This document shows, piece after piece, positions 25,685 to 34,800 of a stretch of DNA of 64,000 nucleotides. Within the stretch, counting starts at the first letter, position 1; the number at the start of each line of letters is the position of its first letter. The stretch comes from PALSA-555 sp963821325. Lineage in GTDB: Bacteria > Actinomycetota > Acidimicrobiia > IMCC26256 > PALSA-555. The position numbers and the translations under genes are program-made. The stretch spans positions 124,001 through 188,000 of the forward strand of contig CAWGDC010000001.1 in assembly GCA_963821325.1 (NCBI GenBank), in the 5' to 3' direction. The notes below the pieces were generated by a model. That model searched no databases and was not told where the DNA came from. It saw nothing but the letters and a program-made list of their open reading frames with translations.

Positions 25685-26825
25685 CGAGCATCGCCGTCCA
25701 GTCCGCCGACCGGCGCCTGATGGAGGGCAGCGAGGCCATCGCGCTCGCCGCCATCGCCGCCGGGTGCCGGTTCTTCGCCGGCTACCCGATGACGCCGTTC
25801 ACCGAGGTGCTCGAGCACTTCGCCCGCTACCTGCCCGACGTCGGCGGGACGTGCATCAACGCCGAGAGCGAGCTCGAGGCGGTCGGGATGGCGTGGGGGG
25901 CGCTCGCGACCGGCGCCCGCGCCGCGACGGGCTCGACCGGCCAGGGGCTCTCGCTCATGCAGGAGTCGTTCGCCGAGATCACCCTCGCCGAGCTGCCGCT
26001 CGTCATCTTCGACCTGGCCCGCGGGCAGGGCGACTACTTCCAGGCGACCCGCGGCGGCGGGCACGGCGACTACCGCCACCTCGTCCTCGCGCCGGTCGAC
26101 ATCACCGAGACGGTCGAGCTGACCCAGCTCGCGTTCCACCTCGCCGACCGGTGGCGCAACCCGGTCCTCGTGTACGGCGACTACCTCACCGCCCACGTCG
26201 AGGAGGCGGTGGCCGTCACCCCCCTCGACTTCGGGCCCGTCCCGGACAAGGACTGGGCGCTCGACGGGCTCGGCGACCGGGACCGGGGCGTCGCGGCTCG
26301 TCTCCCCGCTCGGGCTGGCGAAGACCGGCGCCGAGCCGGTCGGGATCGAGGCGCACCTGCGGGCCATCGACGCGAAGCAGCGCGCCATCGCCGCCGCGGA
26401 GACGCGCGCCGAGACCGGCTACCTCGACGACGCCGAGACGGTCGTCGTCGCGTTCGGCAGCCCGGCCCGGTTCGTGCGCTGCGGTCGTGCGCGACCTGCG
26501 CGCCGGCGGGGCGCGCGTCGGCTACGTGCGGCCGATCACCCTGTGGCCCTTCCCAGCCGACGTGGTCGCCGACGCGGCGAGCGGCGTCCGCACCGTCGCG
26601 TGCTTCGAGCTGTGCGCCGGCCAGATGATCGACGACGTGCGCCTCGCCGTCCTCGGCCGCGCCCCGGTCGTGGGGATCGGGGGCATCTCGACCGACGGGT
26701 CGGGGTTCGGGGTCGGTCGGCTCCTCGACATGGACACGATCCGCGACCGGATCCTGGCGGTGCACGAGGGCGGACCCGACGCCGAGCTGCCGCCCCTCCC
26801 GGACAACGAACGAACCCTCTGGTAG
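25681..26825 (+). CDS. 2-oxoacid:acceptor oxidoreductase, alpha subunit (two frame breaks)
   Basis: About 380 residues. The N-terminal pyrimidine-binding domain is clear: LMEGSEAIALAAIAAGCRFF, AGYPMTPFTEVLEHFARYLP, INAESELEAVGMAWGAL, GSTGQGLSLMQESFAEITLA, ARGQGDYFQATRGGGHGDYR. The domain II/III region continues in shifted frames: SPLGLAKTGAEPVGIEAHLR, VVAFGSPARFVR, then GYVRPITLWPFPADVVADAA and GISTDGSGFGVGRLLDMDTI. Shifts fall near 26290 and 26480. Both halves are highly conserved and flanked by intact partners, so sequence error is the likelier cause. It pairs with the beta subunit 5 bp downstream. Confidence 0.85.
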
Positions 26826-26830
26826 GTGCC

Positions 26831-27688
26831 ATGACGATCGACACGTCCGTCCCGCCGAGCGACGCCCGCCAGGTCGGCCAGCTCACCCCCGACCTGCTGC
26901 TCACCGGCGAGCATCATCTCTGCCCGGGCTGCGGTGAGCCGCTGGCGTTGCGCTGCCTGCTCGACACGATCACCGAGCTCGGTGTCACGCACCGCACGAT
27001 CGGCGTCGTGGGGATCGGCTGCTACACCGCGTTCACGACGAGCCTCGACGTCGACGTCGTCCAGGCGCTGCACGGCCGGGCCCCGTCCGTGGCGACGGGC
27101 GTGAAGCGGATGCGTCCCGACCCGGTCGTGTTCACGCTGCAAGGCGACGGGGACATGGTGAACGAGGGACTCCAGGAGGTGCTGCACACCGCGGCGCGCG
27201 GGGAGGCGGTCACCTGCGTGCTGCTGAACAACGGCGTGTTCGGCGAGACCGGCGGCCACATGACCGCGACCACCGTCCTCGGCCAGCGCACGAAGAACAC
27301 CCTCGAGGGTCGCGACGCCGGCTACCACGGCTACCCGATCCTGATCGGTGACCTCATCGCCCGCCTCGACGGCGCCGCGTACGTGGCCCGCGGGTCGGTG
27401 CACAACGCGGGCGCGGTGGCCCGCACCAAGAAGATGGTGCGTCGGGCGCTCGAGGCGCAGGAGGCCGGCGGGTTCTCGTTCGTCGAGGTGCTCACGATGT
27501 GCCCCACGGGCTGGTTCGTCCCGACGGCCGACGGGCCCGAGTACCTCCACGAGACGCTCGGCAATGTGCACGTCATGGGCGAGCTGAAGCTCGACGGCCG
27601 GGTCCGCAGCACCGAGGAGCTCCGGGTCGAGAACGTCGCCCGTCAGCGGGAGATCGAGGCGCGCCTCGCCGCCGGCGGGCTCGACTGA
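26831..27688 (+). CDS. 2-oxoacid:acceptor oxidoreductase, beta (thiamine diphosphate) subunit
   Basis: 285 residues. Features: HHLCPGCGEPLALRCLLDTI (CxxC near the cluster), GVVGIGCYTAFTTSLDVDVV, VFTLQGDGDMVNEGLQEVLH (the GDGD...N motif for Mg and thiamine diphosphate), LLNNGVFGETGGHMTATTVL and CPTGWFVPTADGPEYLHETL. With alpha it oxidatively decarboxylates a 2-oxoacid to the acyl-CoA while reducing ferredoxin. GETGGHMTATT is the substrate-loop region that separates KOR-like from POR-like enzymes and favours KOR/VOR. It overlaps the acyl-CoA dehydrogenase start (TGATG). Confidence 0.92.
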   Translation: MTIDTSVPPSDARQVGQLTPDLLLTGEHHLCPGCGEPLALRCLLDTITELGVTHRTIGVVGIGCYTAFTTSLDVDVVQALHGRAPSVATGVKRMRPDPVVFTLQGDGDMVNEGLQEVLHTAARGEAVTCVLLNNGVFGETGGHMTATTVLGQRTKNTLEGRDAGYHGYPILIGDLIARLDGAAYVARGSVHNAGAVARTKKMVRRALEAQEAGGFSFVEVLTMCPTGWFVPTADGPEYLHETLGNVHVMGELKLDGRVRSTEELRVENVARQREIEARLAAGGLD

Positions 27689-28854
27689 TGGACTTCCGCG
27701 CCCCCGCCGCGACCGACGCGTTCCGATCCGAGCTGGCGGCCTGGCTGGCCGACCACGTCACCGACCCGGTCCGGGCGCTGGGGCTCGCCACCGGGCTCGC
27801 GCCCGGCTCGCCGCGCCTCGACGGGCTGCGCGCCTGGAACCGGGAGCTCGCCGACGCGGGGTACGCCGCGATCTCCTGGCCCGCCGAGTTCGGGGGTCGC
27901 GGCGCCGGGGTGCTCGATCAGGTGGTCTGGAACGAGGAGATGCACCACGCCGGGGCGCCCGGCCCGATCAACGTCATCGGGATCCCGAACGTCGCGCCGG
28001 CGATCATGGCGTTCGGCACCGACGAGCAGAAGTTCGGGCTGCTGCCGCGCATGCGGCGCGGCGACGACATCTGGTGCCAAGGCTTCTCCGAGCCCGACGC
28101 CGGCTCGGATCTGGCGTCGCTGCGCACCGCCGCGGTCCGCGACGGCGACGACTGGGTCATCACCGGCCAGAAGATCTGGACCACGCTGGCCCAGGTCGCC
28201 GACTGGTGCGAGCTGCTCGTGCGCACCGACCCGGACGCGCCGAAGCATCGGGGGATCACGTGCGTGCTCGTGGACCTCGACCGGCCCGGCGTCGACGTGC
28301 GGCCGCTCGTGACGATCACCGGCGAGCACGAGTTCAACGAGATCTTCTTCGACGAGGTCCGCGTGCCCGCGTCCCAGACCCTCGGACCGGTGAACGACGG
28401 GTGGCGGGTCGCGATGACGACCCTCGCCCACGAGCGCGGGGGGGTCGCGAAGCTGCACCTGGGCCTGCGGGCCAAGGTGGCGCGGCTCTTCGACCTCGCT
28501 CGCGTCACGCCGCTCGGCGACGACCGCATGGCGAGCGACGACCCGGCGCTGCGCCAGCGCCTCGCGCTCGCCTACCTGCACGCCGAGCTGCTGAAGCTGC
28601 TCGCCGACCGGGCCATCTCCGGTGAGCTGCACGGCCGGCCCCTGGGCCCCGAGGGCAGCATCGCCAAGCTGGTGTGGAGCGAGACCGAGCAGCTCGTCGC
28701 CGAGGTCGCCGGCGACGTGCTCGGCCCGGACGCCAACAGCGGCGAGTGGGGCCGCGACCGCGTGGCGGCCCGGTCCCACACCATCGCCGGTGGCACCACG
28801 CAGGTGAACAAGAACATCCTCGCCACCCGGATCCTCGGCCTCCCCCGCGGCTGA
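27688..28854 (+). CDS. Acyl-CoA dehydrogenase
   Basis: 388 residues. FAD and acyl-CoA signatures: WPAEFGGRGAGVLDQVVWNE, WCQGFSEPDAGSDLASLRTA, DWVITGQKIWTTLAQVADWC, EHEFNEIFFDEVRVPASQTL and IAGGTTQVNKNILATRILGL at the C-terminus. The family introduces a 2,3-double bond into acyl-CoA, passing electrons to ETF. Translational coupling to the 2-oxoacid oxidoreductase suggests consecutive steps: 2-oxoacid to acyl-CoA to enoyl-CoA, as in branched-chain amino-acid breakdown or side-chain degradation. This sequential link is an inference from gene order. Confidence 0.92.
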   Translation: MDFRAPAATDAFRSELAAWLADHVTDPVRALGLATGLAPGSPRLDGLRAWNRELADAGYAAISWPAEFGGRGAGVLDQVVWNEEMHHAGAPGPINVIGIPNVAPAIMAFGTDEQKFGLLPRMRRGDDIWCQGFSEPDAGSDLASLRTAAVRDGDDWVITGQKIWTTLAQVADWCELLVRTDPDAPKHRGITCVLVDLDRPGVDVRPLVTITGEHEFNEIFFDEVRVPASQTLGPVNDGWRVAMTTLAHERGGVAKLHLGLRAKVARLFDLARVTPLGDDRMASDDPALRQRLALAYLHAELLKLLADRAISGELHGRPLGPEGSIAKLVWSETEQLVAEVAGDVLGPDANSGEWGRDRVAARSHTIAGGTTQVNKNILATRILGLPRG

Positions 28855-28875
28855 CCCGCCGAGGCGCCGGCGACG

Positions 28876-29128
28876 CTACGACCCGTCGTCCTCGCCGATG
28901 TCGCGCGAGCGCGACGGTCAGCGCGGACCGGAGCCGGCGGGCCGTGGCCGGCGACAGGTGGGCGATGAGCCCGGTCCCCGGGCGCCCCACGTCCTCGAGC
29001 GTGAGCTCGACGCGCACGTCGTCGCACGCGTCGCAGTCGTCGCGGACGGCGACCGACCACGCGGCCGGCACCTTGTCCGGGTCCCCCGAGGGGTGGTCGT
29101 CGACGCCGTAGTCCGCGAGCTTCTTCAT
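28876..29128 (-). CDS. Small acidic protein of unknown function
   Basis: About 84 residues from ATG 29128: MKKLADYGVDDHPSGDPDKV, PAAWSVAVRDDCDACDDVRV, TLEDVGRPGTGLIAHLSPAT. A CDAC pair may bind metal or form a disulfide. The frame stays open far past 28876 unless a one-base shift near 28900 leads to ARDIGEDDGS and a stop; without it the frame would run against the acyl-CoA dehydrogenase. It lies between that gene and mycothione reductase, on the opposite strand. The family was not recognised. Confidence 0.5.
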
Positions 29129-29245
29129 GCCCCCAGTCAACCAGCGGGCCGCCGCCGCCGCGCCCGGCCCCCACGGGTGGACGCACCCGTCGGGCGTTCT
29201 GCGCCACGATGGCCCCACACCGTGGGGCCAGGAGTGGGAGATCGG

Positions 29246-30640
29246 ATGACGCAGCACTTTGACCTCGTCGTGGTCGGCGCCGGGTCCGGCAACATGCTGT
29301 ACGGCAACGCCGACTTCTCGGGCTGGGAGACCGCGATCGTGGAGCGCGACCGGTTCGGCGGCACCTGCCTCAACCGGGGCTGCATCCCCTCGAAGATGCT
29401 CGTCCACACCGCCGATGTGGCCGACACGGTCCGCGACGCGGGCCGCTTCGGCATCCAGGCGCACCTCGACGGCGTCGACTGGTCCACGGTGCGCGACCGC
29501 ATCTGGACCCGCCTCGACCCGCTGCCCGCGACCGCGTCCCGGTACCGGGCCGGGAAGGGCGTGACCGTCTTTCATGCTCCGGCCCGGTTCACCGGCCTGA
29601 AGACCCTGGCGGTCGGTGACGAGACGATCACCGCCGACCGGTTCGTGCTCGCCGCTGGTGCCCGCACCATCGTGCCGGACCTGCCCGGCCTCGCCGACGT
29701 CGCCTATGAGACGTCGGACACGATCATGCGCCGCGAGACCCAGCCGGCCCGGCTCGTGATCCTCGGCGGCGGGTTCGTGGCGGCCGAGCTCGGCCACGTG
29801 TTCGGCGCGCTCGGCAGCGAGGTGACGATCTGCGCCAGCGCCGACCGGCTCGTGGCCCACGAGGACCTCGACGTGGCGTACACGTTCACCAACCGTGCCC
29901 GCGAGTGGGCGACGCTCGAGCTGGGCGTGACCGCCGAGCGGGTGGAGCGGCACGGTGACGGGGTCCGCCTCACGGTGACCCGCGGGGGCGAGCGCATCAC
30001 GGTGGACGGCGACTGCCTGCTCGTCGCGGTCGGTCGCACCCCCAACGGGGACGTGCTGGGCGTCGACCAGACCGGTGTCGCCGCCGACCACGGCCGGGTG
30101 CTGGTCGACGACACGTTCCGCACCAACGTGGAGGGCATCTGGGCGTTCGGGGACCTCGTCGGCCGCTACCAGCTGAAGCACTGCGCCAACCAGGAAGGAC
30201 GCATCGTCGCCCACAACATCTGTCATCCCGACGACCCGCAGCGGGCGAGCGCCCGCCCGATCCCGCACGCCGTGTTCAGCAGCCCCCAGATCGCGTCGAT
30301 CGGGCCGACCGAGGCGGAGCTGCGCGACGCGGGCCGGCCCTACGTCGTCGCCCAGCGCCGCTACAGCGGCGTCGCCTACGGCTGGGCGCTCGAGGACACG
30401 TCGAGCTTCGCGAAGGTCCTCGGCGACCCGGCGCGCCGCACGCTGCTCGGCGCGCACATCGTCGGGCCCGACGCGGCGACGCTCATCCAGCCCCTCGTCC
30501 AGGCCCTCTACCTCGACGAGCCCCTCGACCGGGTCGCGCACGACGTCGTGTACATCCACCCGGCGCTCACCGAGATCGTCGAGAACGCGTGCATCGACCT
30601 CGTCGCGCTCTTCGGGCACGACGTGGCGCGCGCGTCCTGA
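29246..30640 (+). CDS. mtr: Mycothione reductase
   Basis: About 464 residues of the flavin disulfide reductase family: FDLVVVGAGSGNMLYGN (FAD), GGTCLNRGCIPSKMLVHTAD (redox-active Cys pair), LVILGGGFVAAELGHVFGAL (NADPH), GIWAFGDLVGRYQLKHCANQ and HPALTEIVENACIDLV (catalytic His-Glu). CLNRGC and the QLKHCANQE segment favour mycothione reductase over glutathione or lipoamide dehydrogenases. It reduces mycothiol disulfide with NADPH and so supports an actinobacterial origin. The ATG 29246 follows GGAG. It is convergent with the minus-strand binding-protein gene, with 3 bases between. Confidence 0.9.
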   Translation: MTQHFDLVVVGAGSGNMLYGNADFSGWETAIVERDRFGGTCLNRGCIPSKMLVHTADVADTVRDAGRFGIQAHLDGVDWSTVRDRIWTRLDPLPATASRYRAGKGVTVFHAPARFTGLKTLAVGDETITADRFVLAAGARTIVPDLPGLADVAYETSDTIMRRETQPARLVILGGGFVAAELGHVFGALGSEVTICASADRLVAHEDLDVAYTFTNRAREWATLELGVTAERVERHGDGVRLTVTRGGERITVDGDCLLVAVGRTPNGDVLGVDQTGVAADHGRVLVDDTFRTNVEGIWAFGDLVGRYQLKHCANQEGRIVAHNICHPDDPQRASARPIPHAVFSSPQIASIGPTEAELRDAGRPYVVAQRRYSGVAYGWALEDTSSFAKVLGDPARRTLLGAHIVGPDAATLIQPLVQALYLDEPLDRVAHDVVYIHPALTEIVENACIDLVALFGHDVARAS

Positions 30641-30643
30641 CCG

Positions 30644-31888
30644 TCAGCCGGACGGAGCGGATGCCGCGAACAGCCCGTCGGTGAGCGCGGCGAGCGGCAC
30701 GACGCTGAGCTGGTCGCCGGGGATGCCGGCGTGCGACCCGGTCGTGTACTGGTAGGAGGCGAGCAACCCGACGTACCCGGCGCTCTCGAGGAAGGTGCGG
30801 AGGCTCGTCGGGCTCGTCGAGTGGACGCTCGTGGCGGTCGCCGCCAGCATCGCGACGGCGTCGTAGGCCTGCGCGTAGGCGATGACCGAGCCCGGGAGGC
30901 GGCGGACGTGCCGCGCTCGACGCACGGCGTCGCGAAAGGCGCGGACGGTCGCGGTCGAGATCCCGGGTTGGAGCACGAGGGCTTGGGGGACGACCGCGGC
31001 GACACCCGTCCGCGCCGGCGCGTCCAGGCGGTCCACGACGGGCGCGTCGGTGGCGGTGGCGGTGGTCACGGCGGGGACGGCCCAGCCGAGGCGCGCCCGG
31101 CCCGCGAGCGCCGACGCCAGGCTCGTCGGGTCGTCGTCGAGGATGACGAGCCCTTGCGGGTCGGCCGCCCGCAGCCGCGACAGCCCGCGGTCGACCGCGC
31201 TGCCCGACGGGTCGGTGAGGCGCCCGACGACGGCGATCCCGCGCCGGCGGGCCGCCGACGTGAACGCGGCGCTCGCCGCGCCGGCCGACCCGCCGGTGAC
31301 CAGGCCGACGCGCGCCCATCCCTGCGACGCCGCGTCCGCGGCCATCGTGGCGGCCACCGTGGCGTTCGCGGCGCCCACCGGGAACATCCACGGGTAGCGG
31401 CTCGGCCGGAACGTGGCGTCGAGGCCGGTCCAGCCGCCCGTCGGGATCCCGGCCCGCGCCAACGCGGCCCCCGCGGCCCGGACCTGGGCGGGCAGCGAGG
31501 GGCCGACGAGGAACACCACGCCCTCGGCGTTCACCAGGTCGGTCACGGCACGGCCCGCGAGCTGGCCGTCGCCCCGGTCGTCCTTGTACACGAGCTCGAG
31601 GCACCGGTTGCTGCCGAGCACGCCGCCCGCCGCGTTGACGTGCGCGACGCCGAGCCGCAGGCCGGTGAGTTCCTCGCGGGCCTCCGGCGCCGATCGCCCC
31701 GACAGCGGCAAGGTGGCGCCGACCACCACCACCCGCGACGTGTCACAGCGCCCGGTCGGATCGACGGTCGTCGTGGCCACGCCGAGGGATGGGCGGGGGC
31801 TGCACGCGGCGAGCAGCGCCACGACCAGGCCACCGGCGGCGAGCGCGGCGCGCCGGTGGGCGCGAGCGTCAGGGCGTCGTCGAGCCAA
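30644..31888 (-). CDS. Lipoprotein substrate-binding protein of the giant transporter
   Basis: About 415 residues. A TTG at 31888, inside the end of the transporter gene (20-bp overlap), opens a basic N-terminus, hydrophobic core AALAAGGLVVALLAAC and a lipobox with Cys at about 28, so the protein is probably a membrane-anchored lipoprotein. Peripla_BP_6 fold: VVVVGATLPLSGRSAPEARE, LVYKDDRGDGQLAGRAVTDL, TGGWTGLDATFRPSRYPWMF, WARVGLVTGGSAGAASAAFT, SVIAYAQAYDAVAMLAATAT. It should deliver a solute to the LivHM part encoded just before it. The intact frame contrasts with the transporter's own breaks. Confidence 0.85.
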   Translation of the reverse strand: MARRRPDARAHRRAALAAGGLVVALLAACSPRPSLGVATTTVDPTGRCDTSRVVVVGATLPLSGRSAPEAREELTGLRLGVAHVNAAGGVLGSNRCLELVYKDDRGDGQLAGRAVTDLVNAEGVVFLVGPSLPAQVRAAGAALARAGIPTGGWTGLDATFRPSRYPWMFPVGAANATVAATMAADAASQGWARVGLVTGGSAGAASAAFTSAARRRGIAVVGRLTDPSGSAVDRGLSRLRAADPQGLVILDDDPTSLASALAGRARLGWAVPAVTTATATDAPVVDRLDAPARTGVAAVVPQALVLQPGISTATVRAFRDAVRRARHVRRLPGSVIAYAQAYDAVAMLAATATSVHSTSPTSLRTFLESAGYVGLLASYQYTTGSHAGIPGDQLSVVPLAALTDGLFAASAPSG

Positions 31889-34800
31889 GGTACGCCTCAA
31901 CGACGCGCCGGTCGCGGAAGACGTCGTCGACCGACCCGACAGCGACGAGCGAACCGGTGTCCATCGCCGCGACACGATCGGCGAGGGCGCGCACCGAGCG
32001 CGAGGTCGTGCTCGATCAGGATCACGCTGCAGCCGAGCCACTCCCGGGTCTGGCGCAGCAGCGGGACCATCGCCCGGGCCTCGGCCTGCGCCGTCCCCGC
32101 CGACGGCTCGTCGAGGAGGAGCACCGTCGGGCGCATCGCGACGAGCACGGCGAGCTCGACGAGACGCCGCGTCCCCGTCGAGAGGTCCGACGTCGAGCGC
32201 GTCGCGGAACGGGTCGAGCCCGAAGCGCTCGAGGACCTCGTCCGCGGCCCGGGCGAGTCGCCGCTCGCCGCGCCCGACGCTCGGGAGGCAGAGCATCGCG
32301 GGCACGACGCCCGGCGAGGGCAGATGCGTCGCGACCGCGAGCTCGAGTGTCTCCTCGACGGTGAGGCCGGGCCAGAGCCGCGCCGACTGGAACGAGCGAC
32401 CCAGGCCGGCGGCGGCGCGCCGGTGCGTCGGCCACCTCGTCACGTCAGTGCCGAAGAGCATCACTCGTCCGCTGTCGGGGGTCACATACCCCGAGAGGAG
32501 CTCGAGGACCGTGGTCTTGCCGGCCCCGTTCGGGCCGACGAGGCCGAGGATCTCCCCGGCCGACAGCTCGAGGTCGACGCCGTCGACCGCGGTGACCCCG
32601 CCGAAGCGCCGACGCAGCCCGTGCGCCGCGAGCACGATGCCGTCGACGTCGCGCGCCCGCGGCGACGTGGTGGCGGCTGCAGGGGCGGCCGCGCCGTCCG
32701 GGGGCGCCAGGCCGGCGCGGCGCTCGTCGAGAAACACGGCGCGGATCAGGTCGTCGCGGTCGACGAGCTGCGACGCCGGCCCGCTGAAGTGGACCTCGCC
32801 GCGCTCCATGAAGATGGCCCGGTCGGCGAGGCGCAGCGCCAGCGTCACCGACTGCTCGACGAGGAGCACGGCGGTGCCTCGTGCGTGGATGGCGCGCACG
32901 ACGTCGACCAACCGGTCGATGATGATGGGCGCGAGCCCGAGCGACAGCTCGTCGATGATGAGCAGCCGCGGCCGGGCGATGAACGCCTGCGCCAGGCCGA
33001 GCATCTGCTGCTCGCCGCCCGACAGGCTGCCCGCGGCGATGTCCCAGCGGTCGCGCAGCACCGGGAAGTGCTCGAGCGCCGCGTCGATGGTCCGCTCGCG
33101 CTCGTCGGCGTCCGCCGTGTCGTGCCAGGTGGCGACGCGCAGGTTCTCGGCGACGGACAGCTCGGGGAAGATGCTGCGCCCGCCAGGGACCTGGACGATC
33201 CCGAGACCGACGATCCGGGTGGGGTCGACGGTCGTGATGTCGTGGCCGTCGAAGATGACCTCGCCGGCCGTGGCGGTGAGCAGTCCGGAGATCGTCCGGA
33301 GCAAGGTCGACTTGCCGGCGCCGTTCGTGCCGAGAATGGCGACCAGCTCGCCGTCGTCGACGTCGAGGTCGACGCCGAAGAGCACCTGGAGGCCGTCGTA
33401 GCCGGCGTCGAGCGACCGGACCATCAGCAGCGGAGCGTGCCCGGCTCGGCGGGCCCGGCGGATCTCGGCGTCGGCTCGGGCCGTGACCTGCAGCTTCTCG
33501 AGGTCGGCGTTGAGGTGTCGGGCCGCGGCGGCGAGCAACCACCCGCCGACGAGCAGCAGCGCGGCGAACCCGTAGAAGCCAGCCCGGTAGCCGAGCAGCC
33601 CGTCGATGGTGGAGACGAACGACAGGCCCGCCGGAGCGACCAGCCCCACTCCGAAGCCGAACCACACCGAGGTCAACGCCAACGCGAGCACGAGCACGCG
33701 GCGCCGGCGCGGCCATCGCGACCGTCAGGTAGATGGCGGCGACGAGCCAGGAGCTGACGAACGCGTACACGACCTGGGCGCCGACGGCCCACGCCAGGCT
33801 CGGCGCGAGCGCGACCGCCGCCAGGGACGCCGCCGCGCCCGCGGCGCTGTACGACACGACGCGCAGGGCCCGGCCCGCGTCGGCGGCCATCAGCCGCGGG
33901 AACACCGCCACGCCGACGGCGAGCCCGAGGCAGGCGCCGGGCGCCGTGACCGCGAACGACAGCATCCGGCTGGCGGCGTCGGCGTGGAAGACGTTGCGCT
34001 CGAGCAGGTCGGCGAAATGGCGCACCCCGATGACGAGCGTCACGAGGAAGGGCAGCGAGAAGTAGAGGAGCCGCATCGACGACGTGGCGAACAGGACCCG
34101 GATGGCCTCGGCGAACGCCGCTGGCCGCTCCCCGTCGTCGCCCGGCGGCTCGCCGTCCTCGGTCGATGAGCGGGGCGGCCGGAGGAACAGCCCGAGGGCC
34201 GCGAGCACGCCGGTGGGGACGGCGAGCACGACGAAGGGGACCCGCCAGTCGTAGAAGAGCTCCAGTGCGCCGACGATGACGGGGCCGAGTGCCACCGCGG
34301 CAGCGATCGTGGCGCGCTGCAGGAAGAAGATGCGGGGCCGGGCGTCGGGCGGGTAGTAGTCGGCGAGCAGCGCGTTCTGCGTCGACGTGAACCCCCAGGC
34401 CGAGACGGCGACACCCGCCGCCGCGACGTCGAGGAGCACGACGTTCGAGACGTGGCCCGCGACCGTGACGAGGACGGCCGCCACCGCGGCCAGCGCCATC
34501 CCGGCGCAGAGGACTCGCAGGCGCCGCACCCGGTTCGCGAGCGCGCCCGTCCCCACGTCGAGCAGGAGCCCCACCTGGGTGCCGGCGACGACGATCGTCG
34601 ACACCAGGAAGAGGCCGGAGTGGAAGGTGCCCCGCAGGTCGGGCAGGAGGAGCAGCAGGGCGAGCGCGTTCAGCTGCGCCATCGCGCCGAGCCCGGCAAC
34701 CACGACCCAGGGCACGAGCGAGGGCCGCCGGGGAGGCGTGCCGTCGGCGGAGGCGGACGCGACGGGGCGGGCGACGGGCGGTGCCGCGGCGGGGGCGCTC

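Noticed and set aside
26280..26490. Programmed ribosomal frameshifting in the KOR alpha gene
   Set aside because: No slippery heptamer with a downstream structure was seen, and similar breaks occur in many unrelated genes, pointing to sequence error or decay.
28505..30619. A 704-codon minus-strand frame across mycothione reductase
   Set aside because: Antisense shadow; only about 84 residues near 28876-29128 look like a separate small gene.
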